Source: a bacterium
GTDB lineage: Bacteria; Latescibacterota; UBA2968
Direction: 5' to 3'
DNA: 7,275 bases
Assembly: GCA_027296045.1 (NCBI GenBank)
Contig: JAPUJS010000550.1
Span: 1 to 7,275 of the forward strand
The notes under the pieces were generated by a model, which ran no database searches, had not been told where the DNA came from, and was given only the letters and a program-made list of their open reading frames with translations. A program made the position numbers and the translations under genes. Positions 1-5,876 of the stretch are shown here, one piece after another (the first letter of the stretch is position 1; the number at the start of each line of letters is the position of its first letter).

Positions 1-956
1 TTCACCTTCATCTCGATCTCGCCCGGCATCAAAATTTCGTCAACCCCTTCCGCAGGCGGCGACGATTTTACATGGGCAATAAACGTATCGGCCTCCTGGT
101 AGAATTCTTCCAGTGCTAAAAATTGCGCCACGTCCAGCACAATCAACAGCACGCCATTGCTGAGCCGCTGGTCCTTGCCAATACAGCCTGTACCGCTCAA
201 CACACCGGCCAGAAATTCAAGCACCACATTGAGCCCATAGCCTTTATGCCCGGCCGCGCTTCCCCCTAGGGGCAAAATACTCCCGAGCGGTTCTGTGTAA
301 AGCACATTGGGATCGTTGGTGGGTTTCCCCTCGGCGTCAACCAACCACCCGTCCGGTGTTTCTTCACCCCGGTTGCGCTTCACCCGCACCTTACCCTCGG
401 CCACAACCGTGGTAGTCATATCCATTACAATGGGCTCACCCGTAGACGAAGGGATGCCAAAAGCCATCGGATCGGTCACCAAACGCGGCTCCGTCCCCCC
501 CCAGGGCGCCATCCGAAAAGCAGGCGTGCCAACCGCATTCACAAACATCAGCCCAATCATCCCCTCTCTGGCAACCCGATCCACGTAGTTGCCCAGACGT
601 CCAATATGATTCGCCCCGCGCACCGCAACAGCAGCCAGTCCGTGCTGACCGGCCTTGTCAAGCGCCACATCTGTCGCCCGGCTCATCGTCACCTGGCCAA
701 ATCCCCAGTGTCCGTCTACAATCGCCGTAATCGACGTTTCCCGTAAAATCTCCACTTCCGCATCTGGAACAATATCTCCCGCTTCAATCGCGCTGAGATA
801 CTGAGGAACGCGAATCAAACCGTGGGAATCGTGACCGGTGCTGTTGGCCTCTGCCAGCAACCCCGCCACAAGCCGGGCATTTTCCGGCGGCGTACCAGCT
901 CCAGTGAAAACTTTCGTGCTGGCTTGAATTAACTCATCTGCGCTAAAGTGGGGCAT
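1..956 (-). CDS. Ldh2-family malate/L-lactate/ureidoglycolate-type dehydrogenase, 3' end cut by the window
   Basis: NAD(P)-dependent 2-hydroxyacid oxidoreductase of the Ldh2 (MDH/LDH2, COG2055) family, unrelated to classical Rossmann-fold malate dehydrogenases. The window shows 318 residues; the family is usually about 330-360, so only the last few are missing. Visible motifs are GHDSHG (41-46) with R49 and Y53, GANHIGRLG (114-122) with H117, TDPMAFGIP (161-169), VMDMTTT (177-183), VAEGKVRV (185-192) and PLGGSAAGHKGYGL (229-242). H45, R49, Y53 and H117 match the positions I recall for the active site of E. coli ureidoglycolate dehydrogenase AllD. The ATG at 956 is preceded by AGGAGT with a 6-nt gap, which supports this start. 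It lies 73 bp behind the aldo/keto reductase gene on the same strand, so co-transcription is likely. The family assignment is firm. The substrate (malate, lactate, sulfolactate, ureidoglycolate or a sugar acid) cannot be read from the sequence. Confidence 0.93.
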   Translation of the reverse strand, partial: MPHFSADELIQASTKVFTGAGTPPENARLVAGLLAEANSTGHDSHGLIRVPQYLSAIEAGDIVPDAEVEILRETSITAIVDGHWGFGQVTMSRATDVALDKAGQHGLAAVAVRGANHIGRLGNYVDRVAREGMIGLMFVNAVGTPAFRMAPWGGTEPRLVTDPMAFGIPSSTGEPIVMDMTTTVVAEGKVRVKRNRGEETPDGWLVDAEGKPTNDPNVLYTEPLGSILPLGGSAAGHKGYGLNVVLEFLAGVLSGTGCIGKDQRLSNGVLLIVLDVAQFLALEEFYQEADTFIAHVKSSPPAEGVDEILMPGEIEMKV

Positions 957-1029
957 AGAAATACTCCTGTTAAGTTTTGGAACTGCACTTGGTAGCTCCA
1001 ACAAGTAGGGCGGTGAACCGGAAAAGGAG

Positions 1030-1983
1030 TTATCCCAAAAACCGCTTCTCCCGCTCTCCGGAATAGGTGTGAAAGGTCGGTGATGTTTTCAGCTTCTCTA
1101 TCACCTCCGTCTCTTCATCCGTCATATCCAACCCCTCCAGTACCGACAGACTGTTTCGAAACTGAACCTCGTGATCTGCGCCCACAAGCGCCGTCGTCAC
1201 CTCAGGCACAGACAAATTCCATTTCAACGACACCCGACTCAACAAATCACAGTCCTCAATCCCCACCTCTTCGCCCATTGTAAACAACCGCCCCTTTTGA
1301 AATACTTCCCGCGTAATCACAGCCATTCCCTTTTGATTCGCGTCAGGCAAAACCTGACGCCGAGCCCCCGAATCGGCAAAATTAAAATTCATCGCCAGCG
1401 AATCAAAACACCCGGCACCCACCTGCGCCAGATAGGTCTGTTCCCCGGAGAAATTATCTGCCGACGCAAACCGGATCAACCCTGCATGTTTCAGTTCTCC
1501 CACATTGTACCGCATCTTATCCAGATACTCCGGATCTGCATCCAGCGCCGACTGCAAAAAGGGAAAATTTAAAAAATCGATACGATCCCGCCGCAACAAT
1601 GTCAAGATCCGTTCCACCTCCGCCTTCAGCAAGTCATAATTCCCCATCTTTTCATTGTTCGGATCATAACCATACCCCATCCCCTCCGGGCGTGTCTGGA
1701 CATACACCTCATAAGGCGGAGTCACCTCTTTCAAATTTCGCCCCAACGCTTCTTTCTCCGGATCAATAGTCACATCAAAAAAATTGATCCCCGCTTCAAA
1801 CGCGACCCGGAGCAGTTCCCGTCGCTTCTCCCCTCCATATCCTTCCCCCACATAGCCCGGTCGCACAGCCTCCTGCCGATCCTCGTTAAACCCGCGCGAT
1901 TTCCCATCGTCCAAATACTCGTGTCCTCCCAGGCCAATCACAGAGATCTCAACGCCACTATCGCCAACCGGTCTATACATCAT
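1030..1983 (-). CDS. Divergent aldo/keto reductase family protein
   Basis: A 317-residue protein with the layout of an aldo/keto reductase TIM barrel. It has an N-terminal YRPVGDSGVEISVIGLGG (3-20), GINFFDVT (65-72), EALGRNLKE (78-86), YEVYVQTRP (91-99), RDRIDFLNF (132-140), GELKHAGLIRFASADNF (162-178) and a late VTTALVGAD (262-270). The family normally uses an Asp-Tyr-Lys-His tetrad to reduce carbonyls with NADPH. Only the Asp (D70) is clearly kept. No Tyr lies where DxxxxY is expected, the usual TK is TR (R98), and the catalytic His is absent from the strand at 135-142. It may therefore have lost or changed its chemistry. A longer reading from a TTG at 2022 exists, but the ATG at 1983 has AGGAGT 6 nt upstream and starts exactly at the conserved N-terminus. 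It probably leads an operon with the downstream Ldh2-type gene; a terminator separates it from sigZ. No membrane segment or signal peptide is visible. Confidence 0.88.
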   Translation of the reverse strand: MMYRPVGDSGVEISVIGLGGHEYLDDGKSRGFNEDRQEAVRPGYVGEGYGGEKRRELLRVAFEAGINFFDVTIDPEKEALGRNLKEVTPPYEVYVQTRPEGMGYGYDPNNEKMGNYDLLKAEVERILTLLRRDRIDFLNFPFLQSALDADPEYLDKMRYNVGELKHAGLIRFASADNFSGEQTYLAQVGAGCFDSLAMNFNFADSGARRQVLPDANQKGMAVITREVFQKGRLFTMGEEVGIEDCDLLSRVSLKWNLSVPEVTTALVGADHEVQFRNSLSVLEGLDMTDEETEVIEKLKTSPTFHTYSGEREKRFLG

Positions 1984-1989
1984 CTCCCA

Positions 1990-1995
1990 ACTCCT
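1990..1995 (-). promoter_or_regulatory. Shine-Dalgarno that fixes the aldo/keto reductase start
   Basis: AGGAGT on the minus strand lies 6 nt before the ATG at 1983, with a second ATG immediately after it. This places the Shine-Dalgarno inside the longer TTG-initiated reading from 2022, which has no comparable site, and argues against that longer start. Confidence 0.75.
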
Positions 1996-2039
1996 TTGCA
2001 TATTCGCACCACATATTTTCAACCCGATAACCCGTCATC

Positions 2040-2045
2040 AGTATA
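2040..2045 (-). promoter_or_regulatory. Possible -10 box for the aldo/keto reductase-Ldh2 operon
   Basis: TATACT on the minus strand lies between the sigZ terminator and the aldo/keto reductase start, where a promoter is expected. No convincing -35 hexamer is found at the usual distance (TGGAGG at 17 bp is poor), so this is only a candidate. Confidence 0.25.
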
Positions 2046-2071
2046 CACATAGAAAGGGGCTACCTCCAGGC

Positions 2072-2101
2072 AAAAAAAAGGCCGACGCTTTCGCATCGAC
2101 C
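2072..2101 (-). terminator. Rho-independent terminator of sigZ
   Basis: Read on the minus strand, GGTCGATGC and GCGTCGGCC form a 9-bp stem (two G-U pairs) closed by a GAAA tetraloop and followed directly by eight T residues. It lies 32 bp past the sigZ stop codon. There is no U-run on the plus strand, so it acts one way. It should insulate the aldo/keto reductase operon from sigZ transcription. Confidence 0.92.
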
Positions 2102-2133
2102 TCCTGGAACAGATGGTATCAACGACAAACTCC

Positions 2134-2673
2134 TCAGCACTCTTCACATCCACACCGCTGCTCATAATCCATCATCCGTCCTCGCACATCAAATTCAAAC
2201 CGGCAGCAATCCAGCAACAATTCCTTCAACATCTGCCGACCCCGCAACACCCGCGACTTGGCCGCCGCAAGCGACACACCCTGCTGTTCGGCAACGGCCT
2301 TGTGCGGTAAGCCTTCGATCTCCGAAAGCATCACCGCCTCCCGATAGTGTACCGGCAGGTGTTCGATCATCGGCACCAGACAATCCACAATATGCTCGCG
2401 TGCACCTTCCGCGTTGCCTTGCTCGGCCAAATCCTCCGGAAGCGGACTTTGCGGCTTTCGCGTTCGGTAATAATCCACCACCGCATTCCGTGTGATCTGA
2501 TACATCCAGCTTTCAAATTTCTGATCGTCTCGCAATGTCCCCAACCGGGTGTAGGTACGCAAAAAGACATCTTGCAGGATATCCTCAGCGGCACCCGGAT
2601 CGGACACCCGGGTCCGGATAAAATGACCCAGCCGCTCAGAATAGATTTCCCAGAGGGTTTCTAAATTCACCAC
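2134..2673 (-). CDS. sigZ: SigZ-type ECF RNA polymerase sigma factor
   Basis: Group 4 (ECF) sigma factor that directs RNA polymerase to alternative promoters in the cytoplasm. With the start chosen here it has 179 residues, close to the roughly 176 of Bacillus SigZ. Sigma region 2 spans about 7-72, including EDILQDVFLR (30-39) and the DNA-melting/-10 segment FESWMYQITRNAVVDYYR (53-70). Sigma region 4 spans about 95-150, with YREAVMLSEIEGL (110-122) and the helix-turn-helix around VSLAAAKSRVLRGR (133-146). After region 4 comes a family-typical tail, LLDCCRFEFD then DYEQRCGCEEC, with five cysteines (156, 157, 174, 176, 179). The frame extends upstream to a GTG at 2748 and an ATG at 2706. The GTG at 2673 is preferred because GGAGG sits 8 nt before it and the protein then begins right at region 2. 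No anti-sigma gene is adjacent. It is divergent from feoA. The tail could bind metal or sense redox state, but that is inference. Confidence 0.9.
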   Translation of the reverse strand: MVNLETLWEIYSERLGHFIRTRVSDPGAAEDILQDVFLRTYTRLGTLRDDQKFESWMYQITRNAVVDYYRTRKPQSPLPEDLAEQGNAEGAREHIVDCLVPMIEHLPVHYREAVMLSEIEGLPHKAVAEQQGVSLAAAKSRVLRGRQMLKELLLDCCRFEFDVRGRMMDYEQRCGCEEC

Positions 2674-2681
2674 AACATGTG

Positions 2682-2686
2682 CCTCC
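2682..2686 (-). promoter_or_regulatory. Shine-Dalgarno favouring the internal GTG start of sigZ
   Basis: GGAGG on the minus strand is 8 nt before the GTG at 2673. The upstream alternatives (ATG at 2706, GTG at 2748) lack a properly spaced site, so the shorter 179-aa product is preferred. Confidence 0.6.
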
Positions 2687-2778
2687 AAATGGCTGAAAAC
2701 CTTCATATCCCTATAGACGCAAAAATCCTCAAAAAGATGCACACTCACTTCTAAATTCCAAAATATCTCAAACTGCTT

Positions 2779-2808
2779 ATTTTAAAATATTTATGTGCTT
2801 TTCATCAA
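2779..2808 (-). promoter_or_regulatory. Candidate sigZ promoter
   Basis: On the minus strand, TTGATG (2803-2808) and TAAAAT (2779-2784) are separated by 18 bp, matching the sigma-70 consensus at 4/6 and 5/6 positions. This would give a leader of about 100 nt. AT-rich DNA yields such matches easily, so support is moderate at best. Confidence 0.35.
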
Positions 2809-2826
2809 AAAAATCCCGATTTTTTT
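2807..2826. repeat. Perfect inverted repeat of A-run/T-run arms
   Basis: AAAAAAATC and GATTTTTTT are perfect inverted arms separated by CC. Placed between divergent promoters, it is more likely a protein-binding or bent-DNA element than a terminator, because neither strand has a GC-rich stem. Confidence 0.5.
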
Positions 2827-2858
2827 TGTCCAACTCATAAATTTGGAACGACTTTTTC

Positions 2859-2887
2859 TTGACTTTATAGTATGACATCTGTATGCT
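2859..2887 (+). promoter_or_regulatory. Candidate feoA promoter
   Basis: TTGACT (2859-2864) and TATGCT (2882-2887) are separated by 17 bp. A perfect TATAAT follows at 2888-2893 but is 23 bp from the -35, so the exact -10 is uncertain. Transcription would start near 2895-2900, giving a leader of about 75 nt that contains the phased repeats. Confidence 0.5.
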
Positions 2888-2906
2888 TATAATAACAGTT
2901 GTTTTA

Positions 2907-2956
2907 CTACTAATACACTTGTTAAGCCTACTAAGTATACATATTAAACCTGCTAA
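2907..2956 (+). repeat. Three helically phased CTRCTAA repeats upstream of feoA
   Basis: CTACTAA at 2907-2913, CTACTAA at 2928-2934 and CTGCTAA at 2950-2956 start 21 and 22 bp apart, about two DNA turns. The last two extend to a 13-bp match, TTAARCCTRCTAA. They lie between the candidate promoter and the feoA start codon, in position to act as a repressor operator. Which protein binds is unknown. Confidence 0.55.
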
Positions 2957-2974
2957 CAAAACCTGGAGAACCCT

Positions 2975-3244
2975 ATGTCGTCCACATTCGGGACATACGA
3001 AGTGTCCTTAACAACCTGTTTGGAGGGAGACACCCCCACGGTTTCCAAACTTGCCGGAACCCCTCGCTTTGTGTCCCGCCTCCAGGCCTTCGGTCTGATT
3101 CCAGGCGCTCAGATTCGTGTGCTCCGGCAGGGTAGCGCCCTTGTGCTCCAGGTAGGCGACACCCGCCTTTGTCTCAGAAAACAAGACGCCGACGCCATTC
3201 GGATTGTCCAACCTCAACTCGACTACCAGGCAGCAGGCGACTAA
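2975..3244 (+). CDS. feoA: FeoA, ferrous iron transport accessory protein
   Basis: Small cytosolic SH3-like protein that works with the FeoB permease in Fe(II) uptake. At 89 residues it is slightly longer than the usual 75-85. The FeoA pattern is clear: an N-terminal segment ending LAGTPRFVSRLQAFGLIPG (26-44), then the beta-barrel strands IRVLRQ (47-52), SALVLQVGDTRLCLRK (54-69) and the C-terminal DADAIRIV (71-78), matching the family's late A..I.V element. GGAG is 6 nt before the ATG. It is followed by feoB after 131 bp, an unusually wide gap for this pair, occupied by inverted repeats. Divergent from sigZ. It is probably iron-regulated, as feo operons generally are; candidate operator repeats lie immediately upstream. 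Confidence 0.93.
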   Translation: MSSTFGTYEVSLTTCLEGDTPTVSKLAGTPRFVSRLQAFGLIPGAQIRVLRQGSALVLQVGDTRLCLRKQDADAIRIVQPQLDYQAAGD

Positions 3245-3258
3245 AGCACAAACCCGAC

Positions 3259-3304
3259 AACCGCAGAGTTCGCCGGACACGTCTGTGTATCGTGCTCTGC
3301 GGTT
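3259..3304 (+). repeat. 10-bp inverted repeat / RNA hairpin in the feoA-feoB gap
   Basis: AACCGCAGAG (3259-3268) and CTCTGCGGTT (3295-3304) are perfectly complementary across a 26-nt loop. The loop can itself pair as ACAC/GTGT around GTCT. No T-run follows, so it is not a classical terminator. It could be an mRNA stability or attenuation element between feoA and feoB. Confidence 0.6.
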
Positions 3305-3349
3305 TCGTGTATCCACTTCGCACCAAAACCTCTTTGTTGCAGGTAGAAA

Positions 3350-3363
3350 CCGCCTCCTGGCGG
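3350..3363 (+). repeat. Small GC hairpin just upstream of the feoB start
   Basis: CCGCC (3350-3354) and GGCGG (3359-3363) form a 5-bp all-GC stem around TCCT, ending 12 nt before the feoB ATG. It occupies the place where a Shine-Dalgarno would be expected, and no good ribosome-binding sequence is visible there. Confidence 0.45.
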
Positions 3364-3375
3364 CACCGATTAGAC

Positions 3376-5586
3376 ATGGACACCGAAGCGTCCAAACCTA
3401 CACACACCCTCACCACCGTTGCCCTGGTGGGCAACCCCAACACGGGCAAGACCACCCTCTTTAATGTCCTCACCGGACTTTCGCTTCGTGTGGGCAACTA
3501 TCCCGGCGTCACCGTCGAACGCAAGATCGGCACCCTCCGCCTCGAGCGTCAAACCGCCAACCTGATCGACCTCCCTGGCACGTATAGTCTGGCCGCTCAT
3601 TCTCCCGACGAAATGATCGTCGCCGACGTCCTGCTCGGCCAGCGAAGCGGCGAACAACCCGTTGATGTCGTCCTGTCCATTGTAGACGCCAGCAACCTGG
3701 AACGCAATCTCTATCTCGTCTCCCAGGTCCTGGAACTGGGCCTGCCCACCGTGGTTGCCCTCAATATGGTCGATGTTGCCGAATCTCGCAACATCCAGAT
3801 CGACGCCAAAGAACTGACCCATCAACTGGGCCTGCCGGTGGTACCCATCTGCGCCAGCAAAAATTGGGGCATGGACGACCTCCGCGACGCCCTGTCTCAA
3901 ATCGTAGATCAAAAACAACATTTCAAAACGACGAACCTCCCGCACTTCCCCGATGCGCTGACCACCCGAGTTCAAGATCTCACCGAAAATCTGAATCAAA
4001 ACGGCAATCCAACCCTCTCAAACATCGAAGTGTTCCGCGCCCTGGTCGACGAAGGGGGCTACGCCGAACAACGCCTGATCGAACAACAAGGTCCGGCCTT
4101 TGCCCAAAAACTCACCGAAACCCGGCACCAGATCTCGGACAACACCCCCCTCTCCACCCTGGAATCCAAAGCCCGCTACGACTGGATCGAAAGTGTGCTC
4201 ACCACCTGCCTGGACCGCCCCGAAACCTTCCAGGCCACCCGGTCCGACCGCATCGACCGCCTGCTGCTCCACAGCATCCTGGGCATGGCCTCTTTCATCG
4301 CTGTGATGGCAACCGTCTTCCAGGCCATCTTCACCTGGGCAGGCCCCCTGATGGACACCATTGACGGCTTCTTCGGCAGCCTGGGCGAACAGGTGGGCGG
4401 CTTCCTGCCCGAAGGTGCCCTCCAAAGCCTGATCGTCGATGGCATCATCGCCGGTGTTGGCGGCGTTGTGATCTTCCTGCCCCAAATCGCAATGCTCTTC
4501 TTCTTTTTGGGCATCCTGGAAGACTGCGGTTATATGGCCCGGGCGGCCATTTTGATGGACCGCCTGCTCACCCGCTGCGGCCTGTCCGGCAAATCCTTTA
4601 TCCCCCTTCTATCCAGCTTCGCCTGTGCCATTCCCGGCATTATGGCCACCCGCACCATCGAAGATCGCCGCGACCGCTTCACCACCATCCTGGTCGCCCC
4701 CTTAATGAGCTGTTCGGCCCGACTGCCCGTCTACACCATTTTAATCGCCGCCTTCATTCCCGATCGCGGTATCCTGGGCGGCTGGATCGGCCTCCAGGGC
4801 CTGACCATGTTCGCCCTCTATTCCCTGGGCACAATCGTCGCCATCCTGGTTGCGTGGATCTTAAAGAAAACCCTGCTCAAGGGAGAAGCACCCCCTTTTG
4901 TCATGGAACTACCCTCCTACAAAGTCCCCAACGCCCGCACAGTCGGCCTGCGCGTCTACATGGGTGCCAAAACCTTCCTCGTCGACGCCGGCACCATCAT
5001 CATGGCCGTAGCCGTCGTGATGTGGGCCATGGCCTACTTCCCCCGCCCCGAGACACTCCTTGCAACCTACGATGCCGAACAAATGAGATTAGAACAAAAC
5101 CTGACTGGCGAATCCTTAGAAAAAGCGCTCACCACCCTCCAAGCAAAAAAAGCCGGTGCCCTTCTGGAACAAAGCTTCCTGGGACGTGCAGGACATTTCA
5201 TTGAGCCAACCGTCAAACCTCTGGGTTGGGACTGGCGCATCGGCATGGCCATGATCGCCTCCTTCCCCGCCAGAGAAATCATTGTCGCCACCCTGGGCAC
5301 CATTTACAGCCTCGGCGAAGTGGACGAATCCTCGCATTCCCTCCGAGACGCCCTGCGTTCGGCCACCTGGCCCGACGGCCGTCCCATATACAACGTCCCC
5401 GTCGCCCTGTCCATTATGGTCTTCTTCGCCCTGTGCGCCCAATGCATGGCCACCCTGGCCACCATCCGCAAAGAAACCGGATCGTGGACCTGGCCCACAT
5501 TTACCTTTGCCTATATGACCACCCTGGCCTACCTCGGCGCATTCGTCACCTATCACCTCACATCAGCCCTGGGCTGGGGCGCGTAA
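3376..5586 (+). CDS. feoB: FeoB, ferrous iron permease with N-terminal G domain
   Basis: GTP-dependent Fe(II) transporter of the cytoplasmic membrane, 736 residues with the start chosen here (family about 700-780). The G domain shows G1 GNPNTGKT (19-26), the G2 threonine in PGVTVE (43-48), G3 DLPG (65-68), G4 NMVD (130-133) and G5 CASK (159-162). A helical linker follows to about 290. The membrane part has segments near 300-322, 353-380, 436-462, 470-495, 535-555, 622-642, 672-697 and 710-730. The first gate motif is GYMARAAILMDR to FIPLLSSFACAIPGIMATRT (385-426, C417), with the conserved MSCSARLPVY (444-453, C446) nearby. A soluble loop occupies about 558-615. The frame stays open upstream to 3169, overlapping feoA, but that extension is Arg-rich and unlike FeoB; the ATG at 3376 directly precedes the G domain. 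No strong Shine-Dalgarno is seen. Confidence 0.97.
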   Translation: MDTEASKPTHTLTTVALVGNPNTGKTTLFNVLTGLSLRVGNYPGVTVERKIGTLRLERQTANLIDLPGTYSLAAHSPDEMIVADVLLGQRSGEQPVDVVLSIVDASNLERNLYLVSQVLELGLPTVVALNMVDVAESRNIQIDAKELTHQLGLPVVPICASKNWGMDDLRDALSQIVDQKQHFKTTNLPHFPDALTTRVQDLTENLNQNGNPTLSNIEVFRALVDEGGYAEQRLIEQQGPAFAQKLTETRHQISDNTPLSTLESKARYDWIESVLTTCLDRPETFQATRSDRIDRLLLHSILGMASFIAVMATVFQAIFTWAGPLMDTIDGFFGSLGEQVGGFLPEGALQSLIVDGIIAGVGGVVIFLPQIAMLFFFLGILEDCGYMARAAILMDRLLTRCGLSGKSFIPLLSSFACAIPGIMATRTIEDRRDRFTTILVAPLMSCSARLPVYTILIAAFIPDRGILGGWIGLQGLTMFALYSLGTIVAILVAWILKKTLLKGEAPPFVMELPSYKVPNARTVGLRVYMGAKTFLVDAGTIIMAVAVVMWAMAYFPRPETLLATYDAEQMRLEQNLTGESLEKALTTLQAKKAGALLEQSFLGRAGHFIEPTVKPLGWDWRIGMAMIASFPAREIIVATLGTIYSLGEVDESSHSLRDALRSATWPDGRPIYNVPVALSIMVFFALCAQCMATLATIRKETGSWTWPTFTFAYMTTLAYLGAFVTYHLTSALGWGA

Positions 5587-5590
5587 GGAG
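5585..5590 (+). promoter_or_regulatory. Shine-Dalgarno overlapping the feoB stop codon
   Basis: AAGGAG shares its first two bases with the feoB TAA and lies 7 nt before the GTG at 5598. This supports a real, translationally coupled small gene after feoB. Confidence 0.75.
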
Positions 5591-5597
5591 CTTGCTC

Positions 5598-5756
5598 GTG
5601 GACTGGCAGGAAATCATCGCCATTCTTATCGCCGTCGCCTGCGGCCTGTGGGTAATCAAACGTGTCATCCAACCCTTTGCCGGTCGTTCGGGGTGTGGGC
5701 ATGGAACCTCTCCTGAAGATCAGAAACCCCTGACCATCGCTGACCCTGACCCTTGA
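5598..5756 (+). CDS. FeoB-associated small membrane protein
   Basis: A 52-residue protein starting at GTG, with AAGGAG overlapping the feoB stop codon and only 11 nt between the genes. Residues 6-20 (IIAILIAVACGLWVI) form one membrane-spanning helix, followed by a basic KR (21-22) and a short cytosolic tail with GCGHG (32-36) and an acidic end. This resembles the FeoB-associated Cys-rich membrane proteins found directly after feoB in many bacteria, which have one helix and a short Cys tail. Here only one tail cysteine (C33), with a neighbouring histidine (H35), is present, so it is Cys-poor for that family. It lacks the winged-helix features of FeoC. It probably assists or stabilises FeoB; the role is inferred from position and architecture. 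The operon ends at a terminator about 50 bp further on. Confidence 0.72.
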   Translation: MDWQEIIAILIAVACGLWVIKRVIQPFAGRSGCGHGTSPEDQKPLTIADPDP

Positions 5757-5804
5757 CACTAACAGAACGTTCCATCCCGGCGTTGCCGCTCAGATCCAAT
5801 GCTT

Positions 5805-5846
5805 AAGGCCCCGGCTTATCTCTCAGCCGGGGCCTTCCGTTTTCTT
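5805..5846 (+). terminator. Rho-independent terminator of the feoAB operon
   Basis: AAGGCCCCGGCT (5805-5816) and AGCCGGGGCCTT (5825-5836) form a perfect 12-bp GC-rich stem around an 8-nt loop, followed by CCG and TTTTCTT. On the minus strand the stem is not followed by a T-run, so it is a weaker candidate for ending the convergent deacetylase gene, though the hairpin could serve both. Confidence 0.9.
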
Positions 5847-5876
5847 AGGATGAATGATCTCTTCTATCTCCCCCCT

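Larger units (their letters stand above)
2674..2974. other. AT-rich divergent intergenic region between sigZ and feoA
   Basis: About 300 bp with no convincing gene. It holds candidate promoters for both directions, a 12-bp perfect palindrome (2778-2789), an A-run/T-run inverted repeat (2807-2826) and three phased CTRCTAA repeats just before feoA. A 60-codon minus-strand reading (2777-2959) is low-complexity and rich in Ile, Lys and Ser. It lacks family features and is judged non-coding. Confidence 0.7.

Noticed and set aside
1984..2022. TTG-initiated longer form of the aldo/keto reductase
   Set aside because: The Shine-Dalgarno lies within this extension and points to the ATG at 1983; the added 13 residues are not family-like.
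2040..2944. Similar AGTATACA sequences at 2040-2047 and 2934-2941
   Set aside because: Short and AT-rich with no flanking similarity; two copies in this much intergenic DNA can arise by chance.
2777..2959. 60-codon minus-strand open frame in the AT-rich region
   Set aside because: Low-complexity composition, no family resemblance, and it overlaps the promoter and repeats of feoA.
2859..2974. Classical Fur box upstream of feoA
   Set aside because: I looked for GATAAT-type hexamer arrays and found no convincing match; only the CTRCTAA repeats stand out.
3169..3375. N-terminal extension of FeoB in the same open frame
   Set aside because: It overlaps feoA in another frame, is Arg-rich and unlike FeoB, and FeoB proteins start close to the G1 motif. 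The ATG at 3376 fits.
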